This document shows, one piece after another, positions 37,828 through 48,710 of a stretch of DNA of 64,000 bases. A program made the position numbers and the translations under genes. A model generated the notes under the pieces. It saw only the letters and a list, made by a program, of their open reading frames with translations, was not told where the DNA came from and made no database searches. Source of the stretch: Euphorbia lathyris (Eukaryota > Streptophyta > Magnoliopsida > Malpighiales > Euphorbiaceae); assembly GCF_963576675.1 (NCBI RefSeq), contig NC_088918.1:66861001-66925000 (forward strand), read 5' to 3'. The first letter of the stretch is position 1; the number at the start of each line of letters is the position of its first letter.

Positions 37828-39231
37828 TGTTGGTCCCTGGTAATTAGTTCCAAGGGGGGGTTAGGAACTAATATAACTTTTTCGCGTTTTAATTAAGCTG
37901 ACTGGAAGTTATTTTGAGAGTTTATTAACTCAGCTTATGGTCAGCTTGGTGAGATATGTTTGAAGACAGCTTTAGTCAGATGTTGACTAACGTTGTTTTC
38001 TTGTGAGTTGAGAATTGACACTCTTGGAGGTCAGCTTCTAACTCAGCACCACTTACTTACTCAAGATCAGCTTAGGCAATTTATATGCTGAGTAAATAAA
38101 GTAAACAACACATGCAATTATAAGAGAGAGTTTAGAGATTACTCAGTATCACTTATCCTGGTTCGGCCTCTCTGCCTACGTCTAGTCCCCGGAGTCCTCC
38201 GGGATTTTTGAATCCAATACTGAGCTCTTTAAAAGTAGAGCACAAACCGATTATAAGGCAGTTGAATATGCAAGAGTACCTTCCTCTATTCGTCTACTAA
38301 ACTCCTACTAAGTGCTACAACCCAGCACCTAGATTTCTCTACCACTGAAATGCTTACAGCCAAGCACTCAGCTTAACACTCAATATTCCTATTGATCACA
38401 GACTTGTTCTTTTTGAACTAAAGAACACTTTAGATGATTACAAATCAATCTAGCATTTACACATAGAATAGAAAAGTTGGTGTAAGATCTTTTTGTATTT
38501 GAGTGCTTTCTAGACTTTCTTTCTTGTATTTTTCTTTCAATGCTTCGGTAATGATCCAAGTTCATCGATTGTCTTTTTATAGAAGGAAATCTGTAGATTT
38601 GATCGTTTTGAAATGTCTTAGCCGTTAACACCAAAACAGCTCTTTTGGGGAACAATTTCTGGACAGCTCCAGACTGCACCGCCATTCCCTTTCTCTGTTT
38701 TCTTCAGGCGTCAGGTTTGTCTTCTAGCGTCTGGTTTGTCTTTTTGTGCCAGTTGTCTGTTTCCAATAATCCAACGTCCTATGACTCTTGGAATTAGTCT
38801 TTTAGGTGTCTTCGAGGTTCCAATTATTGGTGCAGAGGATTGGCAGACTTTGTCCTTTAGTGAACGGATCCTTTATGATGTCCTGACTGTCACTCAACTT
38901 CGTTTGTTCTCTTCGAGCATTCAACGTTCATGCTGAGTTCCTTCTAGGTCAGCTCCGTTTTGTTTAACCGCTCTTGAAGAAATCTTCAACTTTAGTCAGC
39001 TTCGTTTTGTTTCTGAATTTTACTCCACTCAGCTTCCATTCTGTCATGCTGAGTTCCGTTCTACTCAGCTTCGCTTGTGCTGACTTTTGTCCTGTTTTTA
39101 CTTTATATATTTTTGCACTCAATATTCAACAAACATATTAGTACAATTAAATCAAAGCATCTGAATTTAATTGCCTCTTAATCATGGATGGTTTTTGTCA
39201 AATCAAAATCTTGTGGAAAAGTGTTTCAACA
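37828..39231 (-). repeat. Right (5') LTR of copia element 2
   Basis: 1,404 bp duplicate of the left LTR and, on the minus strand, the promoter LTR. A TATA-like box (ctataaaaa) lies at 38574-38582. Confidence 0.95.
38574..38582 (-). promoter_or_regulatory. Possible TATA box of the copia 2 promoter
   Basis: The minus strand reads ctataaaaa, a good plant TATA match, roughly mid-LTR. The same sequence is present in the left LTR (near 28220). Predicted only. Confidence 0.45.
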
Positions 39232-39299
39232 ATTAGCACATTTGTAATGTGCTAATTACATAAATGTCTACATCACTTCTTCTTGGATAGGGACAATTA

Positions 39300-39484
39300 A
39301 AGAATAAAATCATAAAGAATTGAAATGACAAAAAAGGACAAATAAAGTGAAAGATATACATAAAGAATGAGGGGTGTAATTGGAAATTTTTGGCAAATAA
39401 TTGAAATGACAAAAAAGGACAAATAAAGTGAAAGATATATAATGAATGAGGAGTGTAATTGGAAATTTTTGGCAAAATCTTGCA
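39300..39484. repeat. Two-copy ~85-bp tandem duplication
   Basis: The segment from 'ttgaaatgacaaaaaaggac' to 'ggaaatttttggcaaa' occurs twice in a row with a few differences (first copy ends near 39395). It is the tail of array unit e; units c and d have one copy only. Minus-strand frames of 60-80 codons here are by-products. Confidence 0.8.
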
Positions 39485-39592
39485 ATTGTACTATTCAATG
39501 TCTTCATTTTTATAGTATATATATAATTTACAATTTTATCAAATCATAATTTTGAATTATATCAAATTAATAAAGTTATTATTATTTTTAAT

Positions 39593-40119
39593 AGGCCTAA
39601 TACATCACCAGCTCCCTGAACCTGTCCAAAATAGTAGATTGGCTCCCTGAACTTTACAAATATCTCACCAGCTCTCTAAACTTGTTTATTTCGTATCACT
39701 AGCTCTTTAAACTTGTCCATAAAAGTAGATTAGCTCCCTAAACTTTGCAAGTGTCTCATTAACTCCCCAAACTTGCTTATTCTCCAACAACTAAATACAA
39801 AAATCATAATACTAACTATCGATCCTCATCCATTCACTCTCTCAAACCTACAACACTAACTTTTATAATAGGTTGAAAGGTATGAAAAACGAAAAAATTA
39901 CCTCTCGAATAGATGAAGATATATTTTTAGAATTTAGGTTTAATAAGTTTTTGTATTTAGTTGTTACAGAATAAACACGTTTAAGGAGTTGATGAGACAC
40001 TTGTAAAGTTCAGGGAGCTAATCTACTTTTATGGACAAGTTTAGAGAGATGGTGATACATTTGCAAAGTCCAGGGAGCCAATCTACTATTTTGGACAAGT
40101 TCACAGATGTATTAGGCCT
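39593..40119. mobile_element. Foldback MITE (527 bp)
   Basis: The ends are aggcctaatacatc and gatgtattaggcct. The arms, about 200 bp each, share blocks such as tccaaaatagtagattggct and agctccctgaac in inverse order. Flanked by ttttaat (39586-39592 and 40120-40126; 8 bp if the terminal t is counted). The superfamily is uncertain: a 7-8-bp duplication fits hAT- or Mutator-derived MITEs. No coding. Confidence 0.85.
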
Positions 40120-40126
40120 TTTTAAT

Positions 40127-40309
40127 ATATTTAAAAAAGTAGAGTATATAAATTAAGAGTCTAGAATATATTATTTAAGGTTTAAAATTTATGAATCGAA
40201 GTTTAGAATTTTTAAATTAAGGAGTAAAAATATATTTTATTTATTAAAAAATAATAAAATATTTAAAATTAGAATTTTTAAAATATTTTAGTTTTCTCCT
40301 TCTCATGGG
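40127..40309. other. AT-rich spacer
   Basis: About 180 bp of A/T-rich sequence with aaaatatt-like words between the MITE and the LINE. Nothing recognised. Confidence 0.7.
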
Positions 40310-40369
40310 AGCTATGGTTTTCTCCTTCTCGTGGGAGCTACGGCTTGTGGTTTGGTTATTTTGAGGTTT

Positions 40370-40678
40370 GTTTTCTCTCTCTCAGAACTGTCTTCTCTCT
40401 CTCAGATCTGTCTTCATTCTATCTCGGATCTATTCTCTCTCTCAGATCGATCTTCTCTCTCTCAGATCTGTCTTTTCTCTCTCAGATCTGTCTTCATTCG
40501 ATCTTAGATCTATTTTCTCTCTCTCAGATCTTTCTTCTCTTTCTCAGATCTGTCTTCTGTCTCTCTCTCAGATTCGTCTTCTCTTTCTCAGATCTGTCTT
40601 CATTCGATCTCATATCTGTTTTCTCTTTCTCGGATCTATCTTATCTCTCTCAGATCTGTCTTCTCTCTCGCAGATCTG
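40370..40678 (+). repeat. CT-rich tandem repeats in LINE 5' region
   Basis: About 14 imperfect copies of a 20-25-bp unit, ctctctctcagatctgtctt, with variants tcattcgatct. It directly precedes the ORF1 ATG. Serine/leucine-rich frames through it are not genes. In plant LINEs this is the place of the internal promoter (inference). Confidence 0.9.
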
Positions 40679-42886
40679 ATGACGAAAGACAGAGAGAGAG
40701 AGAGACCTAGGGTTAGGCGGACCTTGGAGGGGGGTGGTGATGGCGGCAATTTCGATCCTGGTGAGGCGAATCGGGCGGCTGGGGTAGGGCGGGCGTCGGA
40801 TCTGGTGCAGGATGGAGTGTCGGTTGGTGGCGTTGTGGCTTCGGCAGGGGATGCAAGGGAGAAGAGGGGGCATGGCGAGCGGGTGAGGGACCGCTCCCGG
40901 GAGCGGCGTCGGGGGGCTTGGCAAGGGTCCGATGGGTTAGATCCGGCAGGTTGCGGCACCGGTTTAGGGGATTGGGGGGCTGGAGGGGCCTGGGATCGTG
41001 GGGACAAGGGCGTGGCGCCTGGATCGGTTGCCTTGCTTACGGATTCGGCTGGGACACATGCGGCACCACTGGAGGGGGATTCATCGGCAGGGAGGTTGGA
41101 CGAGCGGTGCCCTATGCCTGGGGCAGTGGTTGCAGGATGTTTGGGGGGTGGGCGTATGGGATCGGGTGACGCGGTTGCCCGCCCCTTGCTCCCTGCGATC
41201 CCGGATGGACGGGTGGGCAAGTTGCCGCCTGCGGACTGTGCGGCGCCTGTCCTCCCTGCCGATGGCACCGGGCACCGCAAGGGGCCTGCCGATGCTGGGG
41301 CTGGGCATTGGCCTGGTTTTTCCGGCATTGTGCCTGACATTGATTGTCCTATTCCGCTCAGTGCTGGGCAGGCTGAGGTTGCATTTGGGGGGCAGGTTGC
41401 CTCGAGTCAGAGACCTTTTGAAGCTGGGCATGATATTTAGGGACAGGGGAACATGGCCTCCCCCAGGACTGCAGTTGGCAATAACGGGATAGGTAAAGGG
41501 TCTTGGAAAGACACTGTTATGGGAGTGGTTGAGGAGGAGCTCTGCTTTGAGGAAGTGGAGATGGTAGGGGATTCTGTGGATCTTTTCTCTGATTCGGACG
41601 AGGAGGATGGTGTCCAGGATGATCCTCTTTGTCCGGTTATTAGACTGTCTTCGAAAGAGAAGAGGGAACTCGGAGAGAAGTGGAAGGTGTCTTTGATAGT
41701 TAAGGTGTTGGGGAAGAGGATCAGCTTTAATTATTTTGCCCAAAGGATTCAAGCCCAGTGGGCTAGGAAAGGGAAAGTCAGTATTACTGACCTTGAAAAT
41801 GACTTCTATGTCATCAAGTTTACTAGAGTTGAGGATTACAATATTATGATCAAGGAGGGCCCATATATTATTTCCAACCACGTTCTGGCTTTACGGCCTT
41901 GGGTTCCTAATTTTAATCCCCATGATTCTACTGTTAACAGGATTTTGACTTGGGTTAGGTTTCCGGGCCTTCCCATTGAGTATTACAGTGAGAAATTCTT
42001 AAGCAAAATAGGAGGCATGGTTGGGAAGGTCCACCATGTGGATAAGACTACTATTGGTGCTATTAGGGGCAAGTTTGCTAGGGTTTGTGTGGATGTGGAT
42101 CTTGCGAAACCCTTATTATCTAAGTTCTGTGTTCAGAACAAGGTGTTCTTTATCGAATATGAAGGCTTACATAATATTTGTTATGATTGTGGCATTTATG
42201 GTCATTCTCAGGAAGGTTGCCCCAAAAGGGAGAGTGTTTTGAAGGAGACTGTTATGGAGAGTGGGAGTATTTCTGTAGGTAACCAAGGAAATGAAGGAAA
42301 CTTCGGTCCTTGGATGGTAGCTAAACGGACTACTCGTCGTAGAACTCAGCCTCCTATTATGCAGAATCTTCCTCCTGATATTATCAAGAAGGGGATTTCC
42401 GCTCCTTCTAAGCCTATGGCTGCCCCTAGTGTGAAGGAGAAGCCTATCCCCAAGGCTAGGGAGGAGGCTGGTACCAGCTTAGCTCTTAGGTCTGGCTCTA
42501 GGTTTGGTGCCCTATCTATTGAAGATGTTCATGAGCCTGTCCAGGGAGATGAGCTTATGGAACACAGTTTGCCGGGTCTGGAGTCTGTTGTGTCTTCTGA
42601 GCTAGTGGTTGATTCTGTTAATCCCCTCTTTGCTTCCAAGAATGAAGCTCAGGGGGGCCCCCTGGTTCAGGCGGCCCGAAAGATGAAGGAAACTAATGAG
42701 GGTAGTTCTTCTATTCTTACTGGTGGACCTGGAATTGGGAATCCAATGGGGGTTATTAAACCTGGCTTGAAAAAGCCAAAGGGCAAACAAAAAAGCATCC
42801 AGAATTCCTTGGCTTTTTCAGAGAAGAGGGGACCTGCGGGTACCTCGGTGAGGCTCTCAGAAGCCCCTAGTAAATACCTGGCTTAG
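40679..42886 (+). pseudogene. LINE ORF1, DUF4283 gag-like RNA-binding protein
   Basis: A frame of 736 codons from the ATG at 40679 to the stop at 42884-42886, broken by one TAG at 41438-41440. The first 253 residues are Gly/Arg-rich and GC-rich (about 70% by eye), with no known domain. After the stop, an ATG at 41453 opens an intact 477-residue frame. It contains a DUF4283 domain (residues ~75-230 of this part; WVRFPGLPIEYY, GKFARVCVDVDL) and a CCHC knuckle (CYDCGIYGHSQEGC), then a low-complexity tail. The second ATG could be the true start if the upstream part is only leader. The protein should bind LINE RNA in a nucleoprotein particle. Confidence 0.85.
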
Positions 42887-45194
42887 GTAGGTTGGTGCGG
42901 TCAGTCTCCTCCTTTCTATGGACTTGTTGTGCTGGAATGTTAGGGGTGCGGCTAGCAAGGCTACCCGTATCCATATTAATGACCTAATTAAACAGTTTAA
43001 CCCCTCGTGTTTTGCTTTACTGGAAACTAAGATTAGTGGAGAGAAAGCAGATGAGGTGGTTAATAAGTTTAAGAACTGGAGGTGTGTTAGGTCGGAGGCT
43101 ACTGGCCGAGCTGGTGGGATCTGGCTTTTCTGGAGGCCAGATCGGATTCATTTTGATGTTATTAGTATCGATAAGCAGTTCATTCACTGTAAAGTGAGCA
43201 TTTATGGTATTACTCCCTTCTTGACTACCTTTGTGTATGCTGATCCGATCTTAGTTAATCGCAAACGGCTGTGGGAGATCCTCTTTTCGATGAGTGGCAG
43301 CATCTCTGAGCCCTGGTTTATTGCGGGAGACTTTAATGATATCGGCCTTATGAGTGACCAGAGAGGAGGTTCCAATCATTATGTTAATCGCTGTCTTCAC
43401 CACAAAAATAATATGGATTTATGTGGGCTTTCCGACTTGGGGGCTTCGGGTCATAGATTCACTTGGAAACGCAATAGTACCTTTGTTCGTTTGGACAAGG
43501 TATATGCTAATGTGGCTGCCCTGACTTCTTTCCCTGAGTGTTCTGTTTTAAATCTTCCGTTCCGTCATTCGGACCATTGCCCTATTTTGTTTAGACTTTT
43601 GAGAGGCAACCGGCCTAGAGGGAAGAGACCGTTCCGGTACCAACTGGCGTGGGAGTCCTATCCTAAGTTTAAGGAGTTCGTCCAAGATAATTGGAAACCT
43701 CATTCGAATGTCCTGCAAGAGGGTTCAGGAAGAAGGTGCTTGGTTGGAATAAGAATGTCTTTGGGCACATTATTAGAAGAAAGAATAAGTTGTTAAAAAG
43801 GATGGAGGGCGTTCAGCGTAGGTTGGATGTGAGGTTTGATCACAGTTTAGATGGCCTCCTTAGAACCCTTCAGAAGGAGCTGGAAGATGTGCTTAGGCAG
43901 GAGGAGCTTCTCTGGTTCCAGAAGTCTAGGAAATCCTAGATTAGGGATGGGGATCGTAATACCAGGTACTTCCATCTGTCTACTATGATCAGACGGCAGA
44001 GGAATAGAATTGAGGCTATCAAAGATTCTGATGGGGAGTGGGTGTATGAAGATGAGGTGATTCGGAATTTGGCTCTAGAGTTCTATAAAGAGCTTTTCAA
44101 AGAGGATCCTGTTCAGCTGGAGAGGGCTCACTCTATTGCTACCTTTCCTTTGATCAGTGAGGATACCAGTCAGAGTGCCTTTCTTCCTATTTCCCAAAAA
44201 GAGATTGACCATGCCATCTTCAGCATTGGGGCGTCTAAAGCGCCTGGTATTGATGGTCTTCCAGCTGGCTTCTACCACAAGCACTGGGGTGTTGTGAAGG
44301 AGGGTATCTATGAGTTTATCATAGGTGTGTTCAATGGGTCTAAGGATATTGAGCTGGTTAATAGAACTCTCCTGGTCCTTATTCCTAAAATTGATAAGCC
44401 TTCTTCCTTTTTGCATATGAGACCCATCAGTCTTTGTAATGTTCTTTACAAGACGATTACAAAAATTGTGGCTAATAGAATCCGTGGTATTCTTTCGGAG
44501 ATCATTTGTCAGAATCAGGGTAGTTTTGTACCCGGTAGACAAATGATGGATAATGTGGTGATTGCCCAAGAAATGGTGCACACTATGAAGATTAGGAAAG
44601 GGAAGAAAGGCATTGTGGCTCTTAAGCTGGATTTGGAGAAGGCCTATGATCGCATCAACTGGAACTTCCTGATGGAGAGTCTGGAGAGAGCTAGGATCCC
44701 GGACAGTTGGAGAAATCTTATTAAGGTTTGTATTACTTCTCCTGTGTTTCAGGTTATGGTGAATGGGGATATGTCGGAGGAGTTCTCTCCGGGTCGGGGC
44801 ATCCGTCAGGGTGATCCTATGAGTCCCTTCCTTTTCGTTATTGCTATGGAGAGGCTGTCCCACCTTATTCAAGATGCCATTGATATTGGGAGTTTCCACC
44901 CGGTGGCCATCAACAGTTTCTGTCCCCAGGTGACCCACTTATTCTTTGCGGACGATGTCCTTATCTTTCTTGAAGGTAATGAGGAGCAGTTGAGTGTCAT
45001 TATGGATATTCTGGATTGTTTTTGTTCGGCCTCTGGTCAGAGACTTAATATCCAGAAATCTAGGATGATGTGCTTTAAGAATATGAATCCGAGAATTTAT
45101 AAAAGATTAAGTGATTTGTCTGGTATTCCTCTTACTAATTCTCTTGGGAAGTATCTAGGGATTCCTCTCCATAGTGAGAGAGTGTCTAAAGTTT

Positions 45195-46100
45195 CACTAC
45201 AAGAAATATGACATTTTATGACGATATTCTTTTCTACGAACATAATTTTGTCACTAATAATGATTTAACCATGACAAAATTTTCATTTTGTCATTGTTTG
45301 TATTTGTTTCATGACAATTTTTAACTATGTCTCCAATGATTTACTAGTTCGTCACTATTTGATACATTTTATGACAATAAGCAAAAAATCGTAACATATA
45401 GTTTTGGAGGAAAAATTTAGTAGAAAGAATTCGGAAGGAAATATTTTTCGTAACGAAATAATGATAATTGGTGACGAAATTATCGTCATTGTTAGAAATA
45501 CTTTTTCGTGACACTTTATATTCGTAATAACTTGATTTGAACAAACGGTAACAAATTAAATTTCATTATATATTATTACCTTTTGTAATAGTATTTAAAT
45601 ATCGTCATATATTTTAATATTATTATGACAATTTATGAATGATCATCATTTTAATATTTTACAGAGAAATTTTAATAGTTTATAATTGAAGAAAAAATAT
45701 TTATTTAATAAATGACAATTATTTTTTCATCGTGAGAAATAATATGTTAATGATGAAAGTAGTATATCATAAAATAAATTGAAAAATATAAGTCAAAATA
45801 GATGTTGTCATTTATTTATTGTGTGTGACCATATTTATATATTTTTATTTAATTTAATATAGTTATGATAATATGTAAATGGTCATAAAAATAATATTAA
45901 CTGATGACACTTTTATGTTTCCATAGAATATAATGTTTTTTATGATAATTTTTACTCTTCATAATATAATCATGAAAAATTACGATTAATTAACAGCATT
46001 TTTATTTTATAAAAAATAATTTCATTTTTATTATTGTTGTAATGATTTAATATTTTGTCATATGTTTTATATTTTGGTCATTAAATTTTTATAGGGTAGA
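45195..46100. repeat. Left subterminal repeat region of CACTA
   Basis: Many copies of atgacaa/ttgtcat and cgtcac/gtgacg words spaced at 20-80 bp, AT-rich between. The counterpart on the right is about 48880-49571. Likely transposase binding sites. No gene. Confidence 0.8.
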
Positions 46101-46207
46101 GGTTGTGCTTACTTTGTTTATTATCACCATTGGATGATGAAGAGTAAAAAACATAACACACCGTTATAGATGTGACGATTATATTTAACTTTAACAATTT
46201 TATAATT

Positions 46208-46586
46208 AGGTAAATGATTTATTAGTCCTTACCTTTTTACATAACACTCAAGTTTAGTCTCTTTATTTTGAAAAACACATTATAAGATCTTTATGTTTTT
46301 TCAATATTAACGTTTTGATCCTTTTATCTATTTTTTTAGATTTTTAACCGAACATATCTTAACTCTTAGAACACCCATAGTATAATACAAAATGACAATG
46401 TTACTTTGTTATTTTTTTGTCTGTCTATTTATGCCAAATATAACTGTTAAAAATCTAAAAAAAAATAGACAGAATAACCAAAAGATTAATATTGATAAAA
46501 GATAAAAACTTTATAGTGTGTTTTTCAAAATAGGAAGACTTAACAATGTGTTAGGTAAAAAGTGGAGGACTAATAAATTATTTACA
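46208..46586. mobile_element. Foldback MITE inside CACTA (first)
   Basis: The arms 'aggtaaatgatttattagtc' and the complement of 'gactaataaattatttac' continue inward through 'tttttacataacac', 'ttgaaaaacacattataa' and 'gattttta'. It resembles the MITE at 51838-52608. Target duplication not clear, so the exact ends are tentative. Confidence 0.65.
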
Positions 46587-46812
46587 TACTGTTCTTAAAT
46601 TGATTGTTCATTTTGCCAATAACCTTTAATTCTTTTTAAAACATTGTAAGTTTTAAATAGTTTATATTTGCACTTAAACCTAACTTTATATCTGGGTTCA
46701 AAAAAAAAAAAAAACTTACTTCATATCTATATGTCTGTATTTCAATGTTATTTTTTTTTCATAATATTACTTCAATTTTTTTTTATTACTGTTAATGTAT
46801 ATATAACATTTA

Positions 46813-47158
46813 GGATAAGTTATCGAAATAAGTTTATGGTTTTTGAGAAAATATTAATTTAGGCTTTACGTATAAAATAGCACCAATATAGGCTTAACGT
46901 TTAAAAAATATATCAATTTAGACATCGATAACGGAACGTAACACGTCATTCATATTACTCCGTTCAGTTTTGATTTCTCTTTCCACGTACAATTGATAGA
47001 ACCTAATGTAGTAATATGAATGACGTGCCATGTTCCGTTATGGAGGCCTAAATTGGTATCATTTTTTAAACGTTAAGCCTATATTGACGTTATTTTGTAC
47101 GTGGAGCCTAAATTGATACTTCTCCAAAAACCATAGGTCTATTTTAGTATTTTATCCC
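46813..47158. mobile_element. Stowaway-like foldback MITE inside CACTA (second)
   Basis: 346 bp whose two arms are near-complete complements: ggataagtt...aatttaggc...cttaacgttt...ataacggaac on the left, mirrored on the right to 'ttttatccc', flanked by TA on both sides. The central ~40 bp are unique. One arm of the same family is embedded in the long array units (6398-6512). Confidence 0.82.
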
Positions 47159-47310
47159 TAAAATTTAACCAATTAAGGTTGGCTTGAATAGTTAAGAGCT
47201 CCAAGTTACTTAAATTTGATCTCGAGTTCGAGTCCTACCGTACGTAGAAAGCTTTAATTGGGAGTTCACTCACTTAAAAGGTGTCCGACGAACCGAGAAA
47301 TTAAATAAAC

Positions 47311-47341
47311 TATAAATATATATATATATATATATATATAA
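47311..47341. repeat. (TA)n microsatellite
   Basis: About 15 TA repeats inside the CACTA element. Confidence 0.9.
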
Positions 47342-47439
47342 AATTTAAAAATAAAAAGCGAACCAAAAATTAATTGTTTAATAACTGATGTTATGACCTT
47401 CTGATTTCGATTGAAACTTAAGGATACAAATGTCATTTT

Positions 47440-48710
47440 ATTTTCCTATAAAATCTGTTAAAAAACGATGCATTTAAGTGGAGTCTAAATTCCATAAATT
47501 GTGGCATCCCACATATATCCACACTCTATTACCCCTTGTCTCTAGCCGTTTCATTCTCCCACTACTCTATTTTCTATTATCTGGGTCTGGTAAATTTCTA
47601 GTTTCTTCTACATCTAAGTTTCTCTCCCACACTTCTTTTCAATTCATTTATTCGTAAGTCTGATTTTATAGTTGCTACTGCGTTTTTTCTTATTTTTTTT
47701 TGTTATTCAAGAAGGATTAGAAATTTTAATGTCTCTATTTTTTGATTAACTTATTAGGTTGAGAGATTGCTAATTTTTGCTTTTATTGATTTCATAGTGG
47801 ACCAGGAACGCTTGCATTTAAAACTGGGCATGAAGATTTGAAGGATGATTCATAGATGAAGGTTCAGAGGTTAGTTGAAACTTAAGGTTTTTTTCTCCAA
47901 ATTAGATTGGGATAGTTCAGTTTGGCAAATCATGTCTTAAATATGTGTGCTTGGTGTGCTGTATACAAAATTATGAAATTGGGTTAGTTCAGGCATATTT
48001 TTTTTTTATGAAATGGTTGATTTAATTATTGGATTTTGACTTGTATTGTGTGCTCTCATCCTAGAAGCTTTCGTATAAATCCAAGGTTGGATGCATATGG
48101 GCTTTCCTATGTTTTGAAATTCAAAACTGAAGAAAATGTAGCTTACTTATCAGTAATACATGCTAGTTCATTGTTCAGTAATACATGCTAGTTCATTGTT
48201 CACAAGTCTTTCTGCAATCATTGAATTTGGTTTATATTCATTCACGGGGTTTGATTCCAATCAATTAGACAAGTATAAGTATATGATGTCATGCAAACTC
48301 AAAATCAACATCTGTTACAACAATTTAAAACGAGAGATGACTATAATATTATGGTAATCACTTTTTTTTTTGTATTCTATCATCAACTTGTCTATTTAGC
48401 TATTAATACTTGTTCGTGGCTTACCTAGTGGGTTGTATTATTTGTCATGTAGCATGGTATTAGAATTCCACACATATATATATAATATCATTTTTCATGG
48501 TTAAAATGCTGATTCTATTTTTTAGTTTCATTATTGTTCCAAATTACATTTATCATCTGTTTTTATAGCATCTGTCACCAGCACTTACAGATGAGGCAAA
48601 GCAATGCATGAGCGATTCACCACTCTGTGCCTTGAAGGATGTGTTGTCTAGGCAAGCGCCTCAATCCAAGTGCAAAGTGCAGAAGATCATGCTTTTAATT
48701 TTCTGATGTT
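47440..48710 (+). other. Possible captured host gene fragment in CACTA
   Basis: This stretch is less AT-rich and repeat-poor. It opens with promoter/leader-like pyrimidine-rich sequence (47510-47650). A putative exon end is followed by 'gttag' (near 47870). After a 'tttttatag' acceptor at 48560-48568, a 46-codon open frame (48569-48706, HLSPALTDEAKQ...) ends in TGA. I do not recognise the peptide. Non-autonomous CACTA elements often pick up gene pieces, but this could equally be element-own noncoding sequence. Confidence 0.3.

Larger units (their letters stand above)
27464..39231 (-). mobile_element. Ty1/copia retrotransposon 2, SIRE-like, with extra 3' ORF
   Basis: An 11.8-kb element on the minus strand with a 5-bp duplication attag (27459-27463 and 39232-39236). 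The LTRs are about 1.4 kb (tgttggtccctgg ... gtgtttcaaca). A tRNA-Met type primer site adjoins the right LTR and a purine tract (minus 'atgggggagtt') adjoins the left one. Gag has several zinc knuckles. Pol is in copia order with the SIRE-type motif [11 protein letters not shown] further ~3-kb coding region lies between pol and the 3' LTR, where SIRE/Maximus elements carry an env-like gene. It was inserted into the left arm of the unit e hairpin. Confidence 0.93.
23887..39490. repeat. Tandem array unit e (long form, with two insertions, right-truncated)
   Basis: Last array unit. After removing the solo LTR (25124-26777) and copia element 2 (27464-39231), about 2.2 kb of unit sequence remain. 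They contain the palindrome to about 24935, the spacer and the long-form segment up to just past the hairpin, where similarity to unit c stops (about 39488). The palindrome core (24000-24500) resembles the other copies but differs in the number of minisatellite repeats. Confidence 0.75.

Noticed and set aside
40345..40710. Ser/Leu-rich frames of more than 100 codons
   Set aside because: Translated CT-rich leader repeat of the LINE.
41081..41881. 266-codon minus-strand frame
   Set aside because: Antisense to the GC-rich part of LINE ORF1; open because of base composition.
44075..44938. 287-codon minus-strand frame
   Set aside because: Antisense shadow of the LINE reverse transcriptase.
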